Source of the DNA: Sporosarcina sp. HYO08
Lineage (GTDB): Bacteria > Bacillota > Bacilli > Bacillales_A > Planococcaceae
DNA length: 64,000 bases
Reading direction: 5' to 3'
Assembly (NCBI RefSeq): GCF_001563475.1
Contig: NZ_LPUT01000027.1
Location: 1 to 64,000, forward strand
A program made the position numbers and the translations under genes. Position 1 is the first letter of the stretch, and each line of letters opens with the position of its first letter. Below, piece by piece: positions 57,093 through 64,000 of the stretch. Below the pieces are notes generated by a model. That model saw only the letters and a list, made by a program, of their open reading frames with translations, searched no databases and had not been told where the DNA came from.

Positions 57093-57992
57093 TCACCTCT
57101 GAATAGGCTTCCTCATTCTAAAAAGACTGCTGCCAAGTTCATTTAACGCAATCGCCGCTAGGATAATCGCTGTACCGAGCCATTGGAGCGGTGTGATCGC
57201 TTCTGACAAAATAATGCTGGCTGATAGGATTGCGACTGGTAGTTCAACGGACGTTAAGATATTGGCAAGTCCGCCTGAAACCAATGGTGCGCCCACTGCA
57301 AAAAATAGTGGAGGAAGGACTGCTCCAAAGAGTGAAACCCCAACGGCAGTCGTTAATAAGTTAGCCTCAAGTGGCAGTACAGTTGGAATGTCGCGCATGA
57401 ATACGATCAGGATTAATATCATTGACCCAGTCGCCATGATAGAAGTCCGCGTCAATGGATCGACATGTACGGCAACCTTCCCGCTGAAAAAAATAAATCC
57501 GGCATACGTAAATGCGGATAAAATACCAAAAAGGAACCCTTTTACAGGCAATCCTTGTATATTGCCATTTAAATTAGCAGCAAAAAAGACCCCGACTAAA
57601 ATTAAGCCAATGGATGCGATGGTTACAGGGGCAGGTTTTATTTTACTGAAAATCCATTCTAACAGAATGCCGATCCAAACGAATTGGAACATTAAGATAA
57701 TTGCGAGTGAAGCCGGCAAATATTGCATCGCACCATAATAAAAAATACTTGTGAGTCCGACAAAACATCCGGTGATCATAATGAGCGGGATATTCCTTGC
57801 GTTCAGCCCTTTAAAGCTCGATCGTTTTATGAGCGTTAAGGACCATAAAAAAAATGACGAAAAGATCATTTGAACGATATTAATTTGGCCAAGTGAGTAG
57901 CCGTAGCCAAACCCTAATTTCGCAAAGATCGGTGTAAAACCAAAACATCCAGCACCTATTAATACAAATAAAATGCCTTTATTAAATTTCAT
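57093..57992 (-). CDS. EamA/DMT superfamily transporter
   Basis: A permease of about 299 residues with ten membrane segments in two EamA repeats (GAGCFGFTPIFAKLGFGYG; GILSAFTYAGFIFFSGK). DMT proteins usually export metabolites such as amino acids; the substrate is unknown. Of two adjacent ATGs (57995, 57992) the second is better spaced from AAGGAGG. It runs convergently with the Nudix gene. Confidence 0.9.
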   Translation of the reverse strand: MKFNKGILFVLIGAGCFGFTPIFAKLGFGYGYSLGQINIVQMIFSSFFLWSLTLIKRSSFKGLNARNIPLIMITGCFVGLTSIFYYGAMQYLPASLAIILMFQFVWIGILLEWIFSKIKPAPVTIASIGLILVGVFFAANLNGNIQGLPVKGFLFGILSAFTYAGFIFFSGKVAVHVDPLTRTSIMATGSMILILIVFMRDIPTVLPLEANLLTTAVGVSLFGAVLPPLFFAVGAPLVSGGLANILTSVELPVAILSASIILSEAITPLQWLGTAIILAAIALNELGSSLFRMRKPIQR

Positions 57993-58097
57993 CATGATGC
58001 CTCCTTGGTGCCAAAATACCATCACACTATTATATCATGTATAGGTGAAATATTGGATGCGTCCTCTTCGAAATGAGCTTTAAACGCAATGACATCA

Positions 58098-58137
58098 AAA
58101 AGAAAAACGAGGAGAACAGTAATACTTGCTCCTCGTT
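58098..58137 (-). terminator. amphi-Trp gene terminator
   Basis: Minus strand AACGAGGAG (58137-58129), 14-base loop, CTCCTCGTT (58114-58106), then TTTCTTTTT. It lies 10 bases after the stop. Confidence 0.85.
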
Positions 58138-58147
58138 CGCGATGTTC

Positions 58148-58420
58148 TCATTCAAAAGCTAGTGTTGAACCTTCGTCCCCTTCGCGCCATTCTAGTTCCA
58201 TTTCAAATTTGTGTTGATCCCTGCGTTTTTCCAGCTTGATTTCCAATTCAACGTTTGAAGAAGGTTTCACTTCGACCGGTTGTCCATTTACCGTCAATGT
58301 AAAGGAACCTTCTTCTTTCAATTTTTTGGCGATCGTTTCAAAATACGTGGCAGCATTGGCAAGAGTCATTTTTTCCTCAAAATCGATAAGGATTTCTTTC
58401 CTGTTTTCTAATCGAGTCAT
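58148..58420 (-). CDS. amphi-Trp domain protein
   Basis: A 90-residue protein matching the amphi-Trp domain: an N-terminal helix (LANAATYFETIAKKLKEEG), the strand pattern SFTLTVNGQPVEVKPSSNVELEIKLE, and the signature end KFEMELEWREG with its tryptophan. Members occur alone or beside halobacterial and bacterial genes of varied role; function unknown. ATG 58420 follows GGGGGAAG; a TTG one codon earlier is possible. Confidence 0.82.
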   Translation of the reverse strand: MTRLENRKEILIDFEEKMTLANAATYFETIAKKLKEEGSFTLTVNGQPVEVKPSSNVELEIKLEKRRDQHKFEMELEWREGDEGSTLAFE

Positions 58421-58611
58421 CAAAAATCTTCCCCCTTTGCTTATACTACTTTCATTTTATTTAAAACTTCAGTCAAATGGTAGAAATATGCCTTCTGATG
58501 CAGAAGTGTCTGTAATCGTCTTCGCCAAACGTGCGCGCGAATATTTTCTGGATATTTTACAATACTAAGTTCGCTGTAACGTATCTTATTGGAGGAAGGG
58601 AAGAAATATAA

Positions 58612-58896
58612 ATGACTAAGGACTCAGGCACACCCAGTTGGAAGCAGGATCATCCAAGCGCTCATTTTAGTAATTCTGTCCAAAAGGCAGAACGTGCAGT
58701 GAAGCAAGCGATGTCACATCCAGAAGAGATCGCAATTGAGCATGCGTTCAATTCAATAGCACGTGCGGAAAACGCCTACAACAATGCAGAACAGTATGAT
58801 GAGCATATGGATGGAGTTCCGCAACACAAAGAACAATTGGACTTGATGAAGCAGCAATTGAACGAAGTCCGTGACAGGTTGAAAGAAGATCAGTAG
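58612..58896 (+). CDS. hypothetical coiled-coil small protein
   Basis: A 94-residue, Gln/Glu/His-rich, predicted all-helical soluble protein without Cys or Trp clusters. Residues about 18-55 (VQKAERAVKQAMSHPEEIA) and 68-92 (HKEQLDLMKQQLNEVRDRLKE) form two amphipathic helices. I do not recognise the family; it resembles short DUF2524-like Bacillales proteins in size and composition only. ATG 58612 has GGAGGAAGGG upstream, and a 21-bp terminator hairpin follows the stop, which supports expression. Confidence 0.7.
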   Translation: MTKDSGTPSWKQDHPSAHFSNSVQKAERAVKQAMSHPEEIAIEHAFNSIARAENAYNNAEQYDEHMDGVPQHKEQLDLMKQQLNEVRDRLKEDQ

Positions 58897-58898
58897 AA

Positions 58899-58950
58899 AA
58901 AGTAAAAGAAGGAGAACGCCCGATAGGAAGCGTTCTCCTTCTTTTACTTT
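58899..58950. terminator. 21-bp perfect bidirectional terminator
   Basis: A 21-base arm at 58899-58919 is perfectly complementary to 58930-58950, loop of ten. The A-rich outer left and T-rich outer right arms allow termination for the small gene and for the convergent M20 gene. Confidence 0.9.
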
Positions 58951-58952
58951 AT

Positions 58953-60110
58953 TCAAGCATTCAAGGCCAATTGAAGCATGAGTTCAATGCCCGCAGGGAT
59001 CGCTTTCTCGTCTAGATCGAACTTTGGATGATGATGAGGGAACGCGCTGATTTCACTTTGCATACCAACGTTAATAAATACACCTGTTTTTTCTTTTAAG
59101 TAAAATGCATAATCTTCTGCACCCATTACAGGCGCTAACGGCATAAATACATCGTCGCCGAAAGTCTGTTGGATGATCTCTTTTGCAAAATCGCATGCTT
59201 CAGGATGATTGTATAGCGGCGGAGTGCCTTCGATTGGCTGATAATGTCCTTTCGCACCAAAGCTTGCACAGATTGACTCGGTTAGCTGTGCTGTCTTCTC
59301 ATTCATTAATTGAGCGCCTTCGAACGTCAATGCCCGAATCGTTCCATTCAACGTTACTTTGTGTGGAATGACATTATAAGAATTGCCAGCTTGCATGCCG
59401 CCAAAAGAAATGACACCCGCGTGCAAAGGATTTAAGTTTCTGCTGACAATCGATTGGAATGCTTGGATCAGGTGAGTTGCGATATAGATGGGGTCAACGG
59501 AATCATGCGGGTACCCTCCGTGACCGCCCTTGCCCTCAATCGTAATATCAAAATCATCACTTGAAGCCATCGCATAGCCTGTTGCAAAACCAATTTTACC
59601 GAGTGGAACATCGGACATATAATGGATGCCATAAATGGCATCCACACCATCCAAAATGCCTTCTTTGACAAGCTGTTGAGCCCCGCTAGGCGATGCTTCT
59701 TCAGAACTTTGGAAAATGAAGACAATATTGTTTTTTACTGCTTGCGGATTCATGCTCATCCATTTGGCTACTGCCAGTAGAGTCGCCGTATGCCCATCGT
59801 GACCACAGCCATGCATGACACCGGGAACTGTTGAAATATAAGGCGTGTCCCCTTCTTCATGAAGAGGAAGGGCATCCATATCTGCTCGAAGTGCAATCGT
59901 TTTATTTCCTTCAGTGCCTTTAAAATAAGCGATGACGTTTGGAGCAGAAAACTTCTGATCTACCGGGATGCCGAATTCCACTAATTGTGCTTTTACATAT
60001 GCAGCTGTTTCATACTCTTGCCCGGACAGTTCAGGGTGCATATGAAAATGCCTGCGCTGCTCAATGGTCCAGTTGATTAAATCTGTATCTATAAGTTTTG
60101 TTTGAAACAT
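58953..60110 (-). CDS. M20-family amidohydrolase (aminoacylase/HipO-like)
   Basis: A 385-residue metal-dependent amidohydrolase of the M20D group. Metal motifs are ADMDALPL, HGCGHDGHTA, SSEEAS and GIHYMSD, with the dimerisation lid GKGGHGGYPHDSVDP. Relatives hydrolyse N-acyl amino acids or hippurate, or deacetylate N-acetyldiaminopimelate. ATG 60110 follows GGAGG. It lies 21 bases downstream of a YfcC transporter, suggesting uptake and cleavage of the same N-acyl or peptide compound. Confidence 0.9.
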   Translation of the reverse strand: MFQTKLIDTDLINWTIEQRRHFHMHPELSGQEYETAAYVKAQLVEFGIPVDQKFSAPNVIAYFKGTEGNKTIALRADMDALPLHEEGDTPYISTVPGVMHGCGHDGHTATLLAVAKWMSMNPQAVKNNIVFIFQSSEEASPSGAQQLVKEGILDGVDAIYGIHYMSDVPLGKIGFATGYAMASSDDFDITIEGKGGHGGYPHDSVDPIYIATHLIQAFQSIVSRNLNPLHAGVISFGGMQAGNSYNVIPHKVTLNGTIRALTFEGAQLMNEKTAQLTESICASFGAKGHYQPIEGTPPLYNHPEACDFAKEIIQQTFGDDVFMPLAPVMGAEDYAFYLKEKTGVFINVGMQSEISAFPHHHPKFDLDEKAIPAGIELMLQLALNA

Positions 60111-60131
60111 CGTAAAGCCTCCAAAAGTTTT

Positions 60132-61547
60132 TTAGAATGGGCCGTATTGAATGACCTGTGCAATAATGAGGAACACAACACAGATCGTAATTTGAATAAC
60201 TATAAAGGGCAGTATCCATTTGATCCACTTTGTAAAAGGAATACCTGCAACGGCAAGTCCTGCAAGTAATACACCTGACGTAGGGAAAATTGAATTCGAC
60301 ACGCCGTCCCCAAGTTGAAATGCGAGTACCGCAGTCTGTCTTGTCACACCAACAAGGTCGGCCAATGGTGCCATAATTGGCATTGTAAGCGCTGCTTGCC
60401 CACTTCCTGATGGTACCAGAAAGTTAAGAACAAGTTGTAAGAAAAACATGCCAATAGCGGTTAACATTGGCGAAAACTCACTTAAAAGAGTGGAAGCGAA
60501 ATATAGAATGGAATCGATTAGTTTTCCATCTTGAAACACGATAAGAATGGCCTGTGCAAAACCAATGATTAATGCACCGCTTATGACATCCTTGGTCCCG
60601 TCAATGAAGCTATCTGCTATTTTGTTTGGCCCTAGCTTGCCAACAATCCCAATCAGAACACCAAATAATAGGAATAAGGCTGCGATTTCGGTAATATACC
60701 ACCCAAATTTAACGACACCAATGATTAGAACGACAAAGTTGAATAAAAAAGTGATTAATACCCATTTATGACGAGTAGTTAACTTTGTGTTTGCATCCAA
60801 TTCAACTTGCGTTCCTTCCCGATAATTCCCTAAATACCTCAGTTCAGGATTCGCTTTAATTTTTTTGGCATAGCGGTAAACGTAAAGGACACCGGCAATG
60901 TACAGGACAGCGAATAGGATAATTCTGAGACCCATGCCAGAGAATGTAGGTAATTCTGCAATACTTTGTGCGACGCCGACATTAAAAGGGTTCAAGACAG
61001 CGCTCATAAAACCAATCGTTGCGCCAAGTGAAACAATGGCATACCCGACCATTGCATCCAACCCTAGAGCAATCGCCAATGGAGTAATAATGGCAATGTA
61101 TACAATGGTTTCTTCCGCAAGCCCCATCAATGTACCGGCTATCGCAAAAAATAGCATGACGACAGGGATGAGCAATAATTCTTTATTTGCAACTTTTTTC
61201 GTTATATTTACAACCAAGGCATCTAATGCACCGGTTGCTTTTAAAATACCAAAAGCACCACCAACAATTAAAACAAAGAAAATAATACCGGCACCATTGG
61301 TCATACCACCGTGAATGCTTGTGAAGATGTGGAAGAATCCGACTGGCGATTGTTCGACTAGCTCAAATGAGCCGGGAACAACAACTGTCCTTCCATCTTT
61401 TTCAAGTCGTTCATATTCGCCTGCCGGCAAAATATATGTCAAAATCATGGAAATGACGATGACGAAGAAAAGTAAGACAAAAGCGTTAATATCGAAACCT
61501 TTATTTACTTTGTGTAAGTTTTGATCTTCTATTTTGTTCTTTTTCAT
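60132..61547 (-). CDS. YfcC family (DcuC-like) membrane transporter
   Basis: A 471-residue carrier with about twelve membrane segments. The characteristic stretches are ILPAGEYERLEKDGRTVVVPGSF near the start, GLAEETIVYIAIITPLA, and PSGSGQAALTMPIMAPLADLVGVTRQ. The YfcC/C4-dicarboxylate anaerobic carrier family often neighbours M20 peptidases and arginine or dipeptide catabolism. ATG 61547 follows AAGGGAG. It is first in a two-gene operon with the M20 hydrolase. Confidence 0.9.
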   Translation of the reverse strand: MKKNKIEDQNLHKVNKGFDINAFVLLFFVIVISMILTYILPAGEYERLEKDGRTVVVPGSFELVEQSPVGFFHIFTSIHGGMTNGAGIIFFVLIVGGAFGILKATGALDALVVNITKKVANKELLLIPVVMLFFAIAGTLMGLAEETIVYIAIITPLAIALGLDAMVGYAIVSLGATIGFMSAVLNPFNVGVAQSIAELPTFSGMGLRIILFAVLYIAGVLYVYRYAKKIKANPELRYLGNYREGTQVELDANTKLTTRHKWVLITFLFNFVVLIIGVVKFGWYITEIAALFLLFGVLIGIVGKLGPNKIADSFIDGTKDVISGALIIGFAQAILIVFQDGKLIDSILYFASTLLSEFSPMLTAIGMFFLQLVLNFLVPSGSGQAALTMPIMAPLADLVGVTRQTAVLAFQLGDGVSNSIFPTSGVLLAGLAVAGIPFTKWIKWILPFIVIQITICVVFLIIAQVIQYGPF

Positions 61548-61605
61548 GTCATAAACTCCCTTGTGTTTTACAAAATGTTAAACAGGACGAATTTTTATGC
61601 AGTTG

Positions 61606-61634
61606 ATTGTAATATATATACAGGAATTATGCAA
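61606..61634 (-). promoter_or_regulatory. promoter of the YfcC-M20 operon
   Basis: Minus strand TTGCAT at 61634-61629 and TACAAT at 61611-61606, spacer 17. Confidence 0.6.
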
Positions 61635-61699
61635 TGAGTTTTGTAGTTGTCGAAAGTATTATAATAATCTAAACAGAATATATAATGGAAATACCAGGA

Positions 61700-61738
61700 G
61701 GCCATCCTATAAAGTGTATGATACTTTATAGGATGGCC
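61700..61738. repeat. 16-bp perfect inverted repeat without T tract
   Basis: GGCCATCCTATAAAGT (61700-61715) with ACTTTATAGGATGGCC (61723-61738), loop of seven. No T run follows on either strand. It lies 81 bases past the stop of the small minus-strand gene, so it could be a 3' stabiliser or an operator. Confidence 0.6.
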
Positions 61739-61818
61739 AATTAGGAACAGATCATTATATTCATCCAAAATTGATCACTGTACTTTTGGACGGGTGAGCA
61801 ATTGCAGACTATTTCAGG

Positions 61819-61986
61819 TTAAACATGTCTCTTTTCCTCTTTCACCGACAGAATCTCCACGTTAGCCCCATATTCCCCCCTGATCAACTTCCTTGCACCG
61901 ACGGGGTTTCTCGCGGTGACTTGCTTTATTTCTTTTTCCCCATTTAGTTTCATTTCTACGAGGAAGCATTTAGATCCGCACATCAT
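61819..61986 (-). CDS. hypothetical 55-residue protein
   Basis: A small minus-strand ORF that starts ATG-ATG (61986 or 61983) behind GAGGG at six to nine bases. It begins MMCGSKCFLVEMKLNGEK and includes VGARKLIRGEYGANVEILSVK before a TAA. The pattern (short strand, helix with ARK..RGEYG, strand VEILSV) looks like a compact ferredoxin-like mini-domain. I recognise no named family. It sits alone in a 600-base gap; 61741-61818 and 61987-62092 hold nothing else I can support. Confidence 0.6.
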   Translation of the reverse strand: MMCGSKCFLVEMKLNGEKEIKQVTARNPVGARKLIRGEYGANVEILSVKEEKRHV

Positions 61987-62147
61987 GTGAATCCCTCATT
62001 TCTTGGACTTTCTCTTCATTTTAGGGGAACTTCATTTGAGTTGTAAAATAAGGGGCTAGGCACTTCTAGGATCATCTCATTCTTTTTTCGTATATAATGG
62101 AATTTTATATTCGATAAAACGGATGAAGCAGGGAGTTGAAATGAGAC

Positions 62148-63341
62148 ATGAACAAGAAAGACATTGCGGCGATTCGCAAACAATTTAAGTTAGACACGGA
62201 TTTACTGACGATCACGGATATTTATAAAGTGTATATTAAGCAGGAAAGCAGCGACATCTATCATGAAGAGAGCCAGCCGTTTGCGCTGTTGGATCGGGAG
62301 CAACAGGAGTTGTTTTTAAACAACTTTAAAAAAGTGTTAGGTGGAAAATTAGGGATTAAGCTATTTGAAGTGAAGTTCAAACGTCAAGAGGAGGAGCAGC
62401 CGGATCATACGCAGACGCATTTGTACGAGGGACTCCATACGACAGACGTAGAGGAATGGAAGGCAGACATGCAGCGCATCGCCGAGAAGATGGTGGAAGA
62501 TACTCAATATGAAAAGGATTTAGTCGTCACTTTCATTCGGGGGAACTATTTTAAACCGACGAAACGGCATTCTGAAGAGGAAGAAGCGGCGGAGCGGGAT
62601 GAAGTGTATAAAAATCCTTTCATTCTCTGCAGCATGAACCAGACAGAGCTGCCGAAACAGTCACTTGTATTTGATTTCAACAAAAAAGAATTTAAATCCA
62701 GTACGATGCTCGATCCAATTATTAACCTTACTTCTCCTATCGGTGGGTTTTTATTCCCATGTTTTACAGACAATGGGGCAGACGTTAATCATGTCCTGTA
62801 CGCCGCTGGTAAAGCGAATAAGCCGAATGTTCATTTTATCGAGCAAGTGTTAAATGGGGAAGACATTATGACGGCCGCGGATGATAAAGCGGTCTTTGAG
62901 GAAATTGTAAAAGATTTGGTGGGGGATGAAGTAAATACAAAAACCCTTGCCAGTGTTTATGATGAAATCAACAGTATGTTGATTGTCGAAGACGAGGGAG
63001 ACGGAGAAGAGGAAAGCCTGCCTACTTTGGATACGAAAGAAGTGGAGCGTGTCCTAAAGGCAAGCGGTGTGGAAAATGTGAGCACGGAAAAAGTGGAAAT
63101 GGCATTTCGGAAAGTCATCGATGATCAAACGTACGAAATGAAAGCAAGTCATGTCGTCCCAAGCTACACATCCAAATCCATCAAAATCGAGACAAAAGTC
63201 GCGAATATCGCAATCAGCCCACAGGATTTAAGATATGTGCGGCAAGTTACGGTCGATGGCAAACGCTGTATTTTGATTGAGGTAGAAGAAGACACAATGA
63301 TTGAAGGATTTACGCTTCTTTCCGAAGAATTATTGGATTAA
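62148..63341 (+). CDS. DUF4317 family protein
   Basis: A 397-residue soluble, acidic protein beginning MNKKDIAAIRKQFKLDTDLLTITDIYKVYI. It has the conserved FIRGNYFKPTK, PFILCSMNQTELPKQSLVFDF and GGFLFPCFTDNGADVNHVLYAAG segments of DUF4317. No enzymatic motif is visible; the family is common in Firmicutes with no assigned role. ATG 62148 follows GGGAG. A TATAAT at 62093-62098 with no good -35 may be its -10. Confidence 0.88.
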   Translation: MNKKDIAAIRKQFKLDTDLLTITDIYKVYIKQESSDIYHEESQPFALLDREQQELFLNNFKKVLGGKLGIKLFEVKFKRQEEEQPDHTQTHLYEGLHTTDVEEWKADMQRIAEKMVEDTQYEKDLVVTFIRGNYFKPTKRHSEEEEAAERDEVYKNPFILCSMNQTELPKQSLVFDFNKKEFKSSTMLDPIINLTSPIGGFLFPCFTDNGADVNHVLYAAGKANKPNVHFIEQVLNGEDIMTAADDKAVFEEIVKDLVGDEVNTKTLASVYDEINSMLIVEDEGDGEEESLPTLDTKEVERVLKASGVENVSTEKVEMAFRKVIDDQTYEMKASHVVPSYTSKSIKIETKVANIAISPQDLRYVRQVTVDGKRCILIEVEEDTMIEGFTLLSEELLD

Positions 63342-63369
63342 AAAGGGCGTTTGAGAGATTGTCAAGAAA

Positions 63370-63420
63370 GTGCCAGGCGCCATGACACATTGTTTAGTGT
63401 CTAAAGGTGCCTGGCTTTTC
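63370..63420 (+). terminator. compound hairpin terminator after the DUF4317 gene
   Basis: GCCAGGCGCC near 63372 pairs with GGTGCCTGGC ending near 63415 around an inner GACAC/GTGTC hairpin, then TTTTC. It lies between two convergent genes. Confidence 0.75.
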
Positions 63421-63440
63421 ATTTTGGAATCCTCTTTACA

Positions 63441-64000
63441 TTAAGCGAGTCGGTAAATCAAAAACTTACCGTACTTACCGTGATCGCTATGCGCTTTTAT
63501 TTTATTGATCAGCTTGAAGGGGGTTTCTTTCTTGAGGAATTTTTTAAACTCGGGGAGCGGGTAATAGAGGATCATATCCACAGTTCGCTTTTCTTGTTCG
63601 ACAGAACGCAAAATGTTGCGGACCACTTGTTTGAATATCGTTACCGAAAAAGGATTGAAAAAGTAAAAGGTATTGTCTTCTGGCTCCACCTGATATTGTT
63701 CAGCGAGACCGAATTCAAATCGGATCGGTGCATGAAGATGTTTGTTTTTCTGTCTGTATACAGCTTTGTTATACAGCGCTTCCTCGTAAGTTTTATCATT
63801 CATTTCTACACCTGTTACAGGCACGTTAAAATGGTGATGAATATAAAAGGACACTCTGCCTCTTCCGCTGCCAAAATCTACGACACGATCAGTCGGTTTT
63901 ACTGTATAGGAACGAAATAACTTTTCAAGTGCAGCGTAAGGTGTCGCTTCATACCTATTATAATTATCGGTTTGCTGACGCCATTCTCTTAGACCCACTG
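63441..64000 (-). CDS. class I SAM-dependent methyltransferase (5' end outside window)
   Basis: About 185 visible residues. After a QTDNYNRYEATPYAALEKLF segment comes the SAM motif VVDFGSGRGRVSFYI, an acidic end of strand 2 (VTGVEMND), then FYFFNPFSVTIF in place of the usual catalytic loop. This is a small Bacillales methyltransferase group of unknown substrate. A GTG at 63998 is the first codon visible; the frame is still open at the window edge and relatives have extra N-terminal residues, so I treat it as partial. Confidence 0.85.
   Translation of the reverse strand, partial: VGLREWRQQTDNYNRYEATPYAALEKLFRSYTVKPTDRVVDFGSGRGRVSFYIHHHFNVPVTGVEMNDKTYEEALYNKAVYRQKNKHLHAPIRFEFGLAEQYQVEPEDNTFYFFNPFSVTIFKQVVRNILRSVEQEKRTVDMILYYPLPEFKKFLKKETPFKLINKIKAHSDHGKYGKFLIYRLA

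Noticed and set aside
57193..57738. 181-codon ORF antisense to the DMT transporter
   Set aside because: Translation is the complement of a hydrophobic gene (Asn/Thr/Lys-rich) with no initiation site.

Overview
The window is the replication-origin region of a low-to-mid GC, endospore-forming Bacillales chromosome. Its order is close to Bacillus subtilis around 0/360 degrees: 16S rRNA, gyrA-gyrB-recF-yaaA-dnaN-dnaA, oriC, rpmH-rnpA-yidC-jag-mnmE-mnmG-rsmG-noc-soj-parB, then yyaC-ychF-rpsF-ssb-rpsR-gdpP-rplI-dnaC and walRKHIJ-htrA-rlmH. Noc, YyaC, Jag, the YidC1/SpoIIIJ-type insertase, many TTG starts and strong AGGAGG-type ribosome binding sites fit Bacillales. A CxxH/CxxC mini-protein, an HD-GYP-like protein between gyrA and the rRNA operon, and an M23 peptidase where purA usually sits suggest Planococcaceae (Sporosarcina-like). 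That family assignment is inference.

Bases 1-10260 lie left of the origin and are read on the minus strand: the 5' end of a 16S gene with tandem promoters, a degenerate HD-GYP protein, both gyrase subunits, recF, an S4 protein, the sliding clamp and dnaA. The origin is bipartite. DnaA boxes fill 10301-10619 upstream of dnaA. The dnaA-dnaN gap at 8738-8903 carries boxes, a GC clamp, DnaA-trios and an AT-rich unwinding region.

Bases 10.7-40.1 kb are read mostly on the plus strand and are conserved housekeeping: protein export, tRNA modification, chromosome segregation (with two parS sites), c-di-AMP hydrolysis, replicative helicase, the WalRK cell-wall regulon operon and an HtrA-type protease. 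A decayed mscS gene (about 21690-21803), an unexplained structured intergenic element (16529-16712) and an oriC-distal DnaA-box cluster (39280-39623) are embedded here.

From 40.3 kb the content is accessory. A seven-gene set runs from 41.8 to 50.0 kb: a PotABCD-like ABC importer, adenine deaminase, a second amidohydrolase, and a PAS-PAS-GGDEF diguanylate cyclase starting one base after the last deaminase. A near-consensus PurR operator sits just upstream of its promoter. This looks like a purine-type nucleobase uptake and deamination system with an attached c-di-GMP output, and is my candidate for the undescribed system. It is followed by an oxalate/formate-family MFS transporter behind a perfect Rex operator, glpD, a T-box-controlled yitT-brnQ pair reading an isoleucine specifier, a Nudix hydrolase, a DMT exporter, small proteins, an M20 deacylase plus YfcC transporter operon, an unlisted 55-residue protein, a DUF4317 protein and a methyltransferase cut by the window edge.
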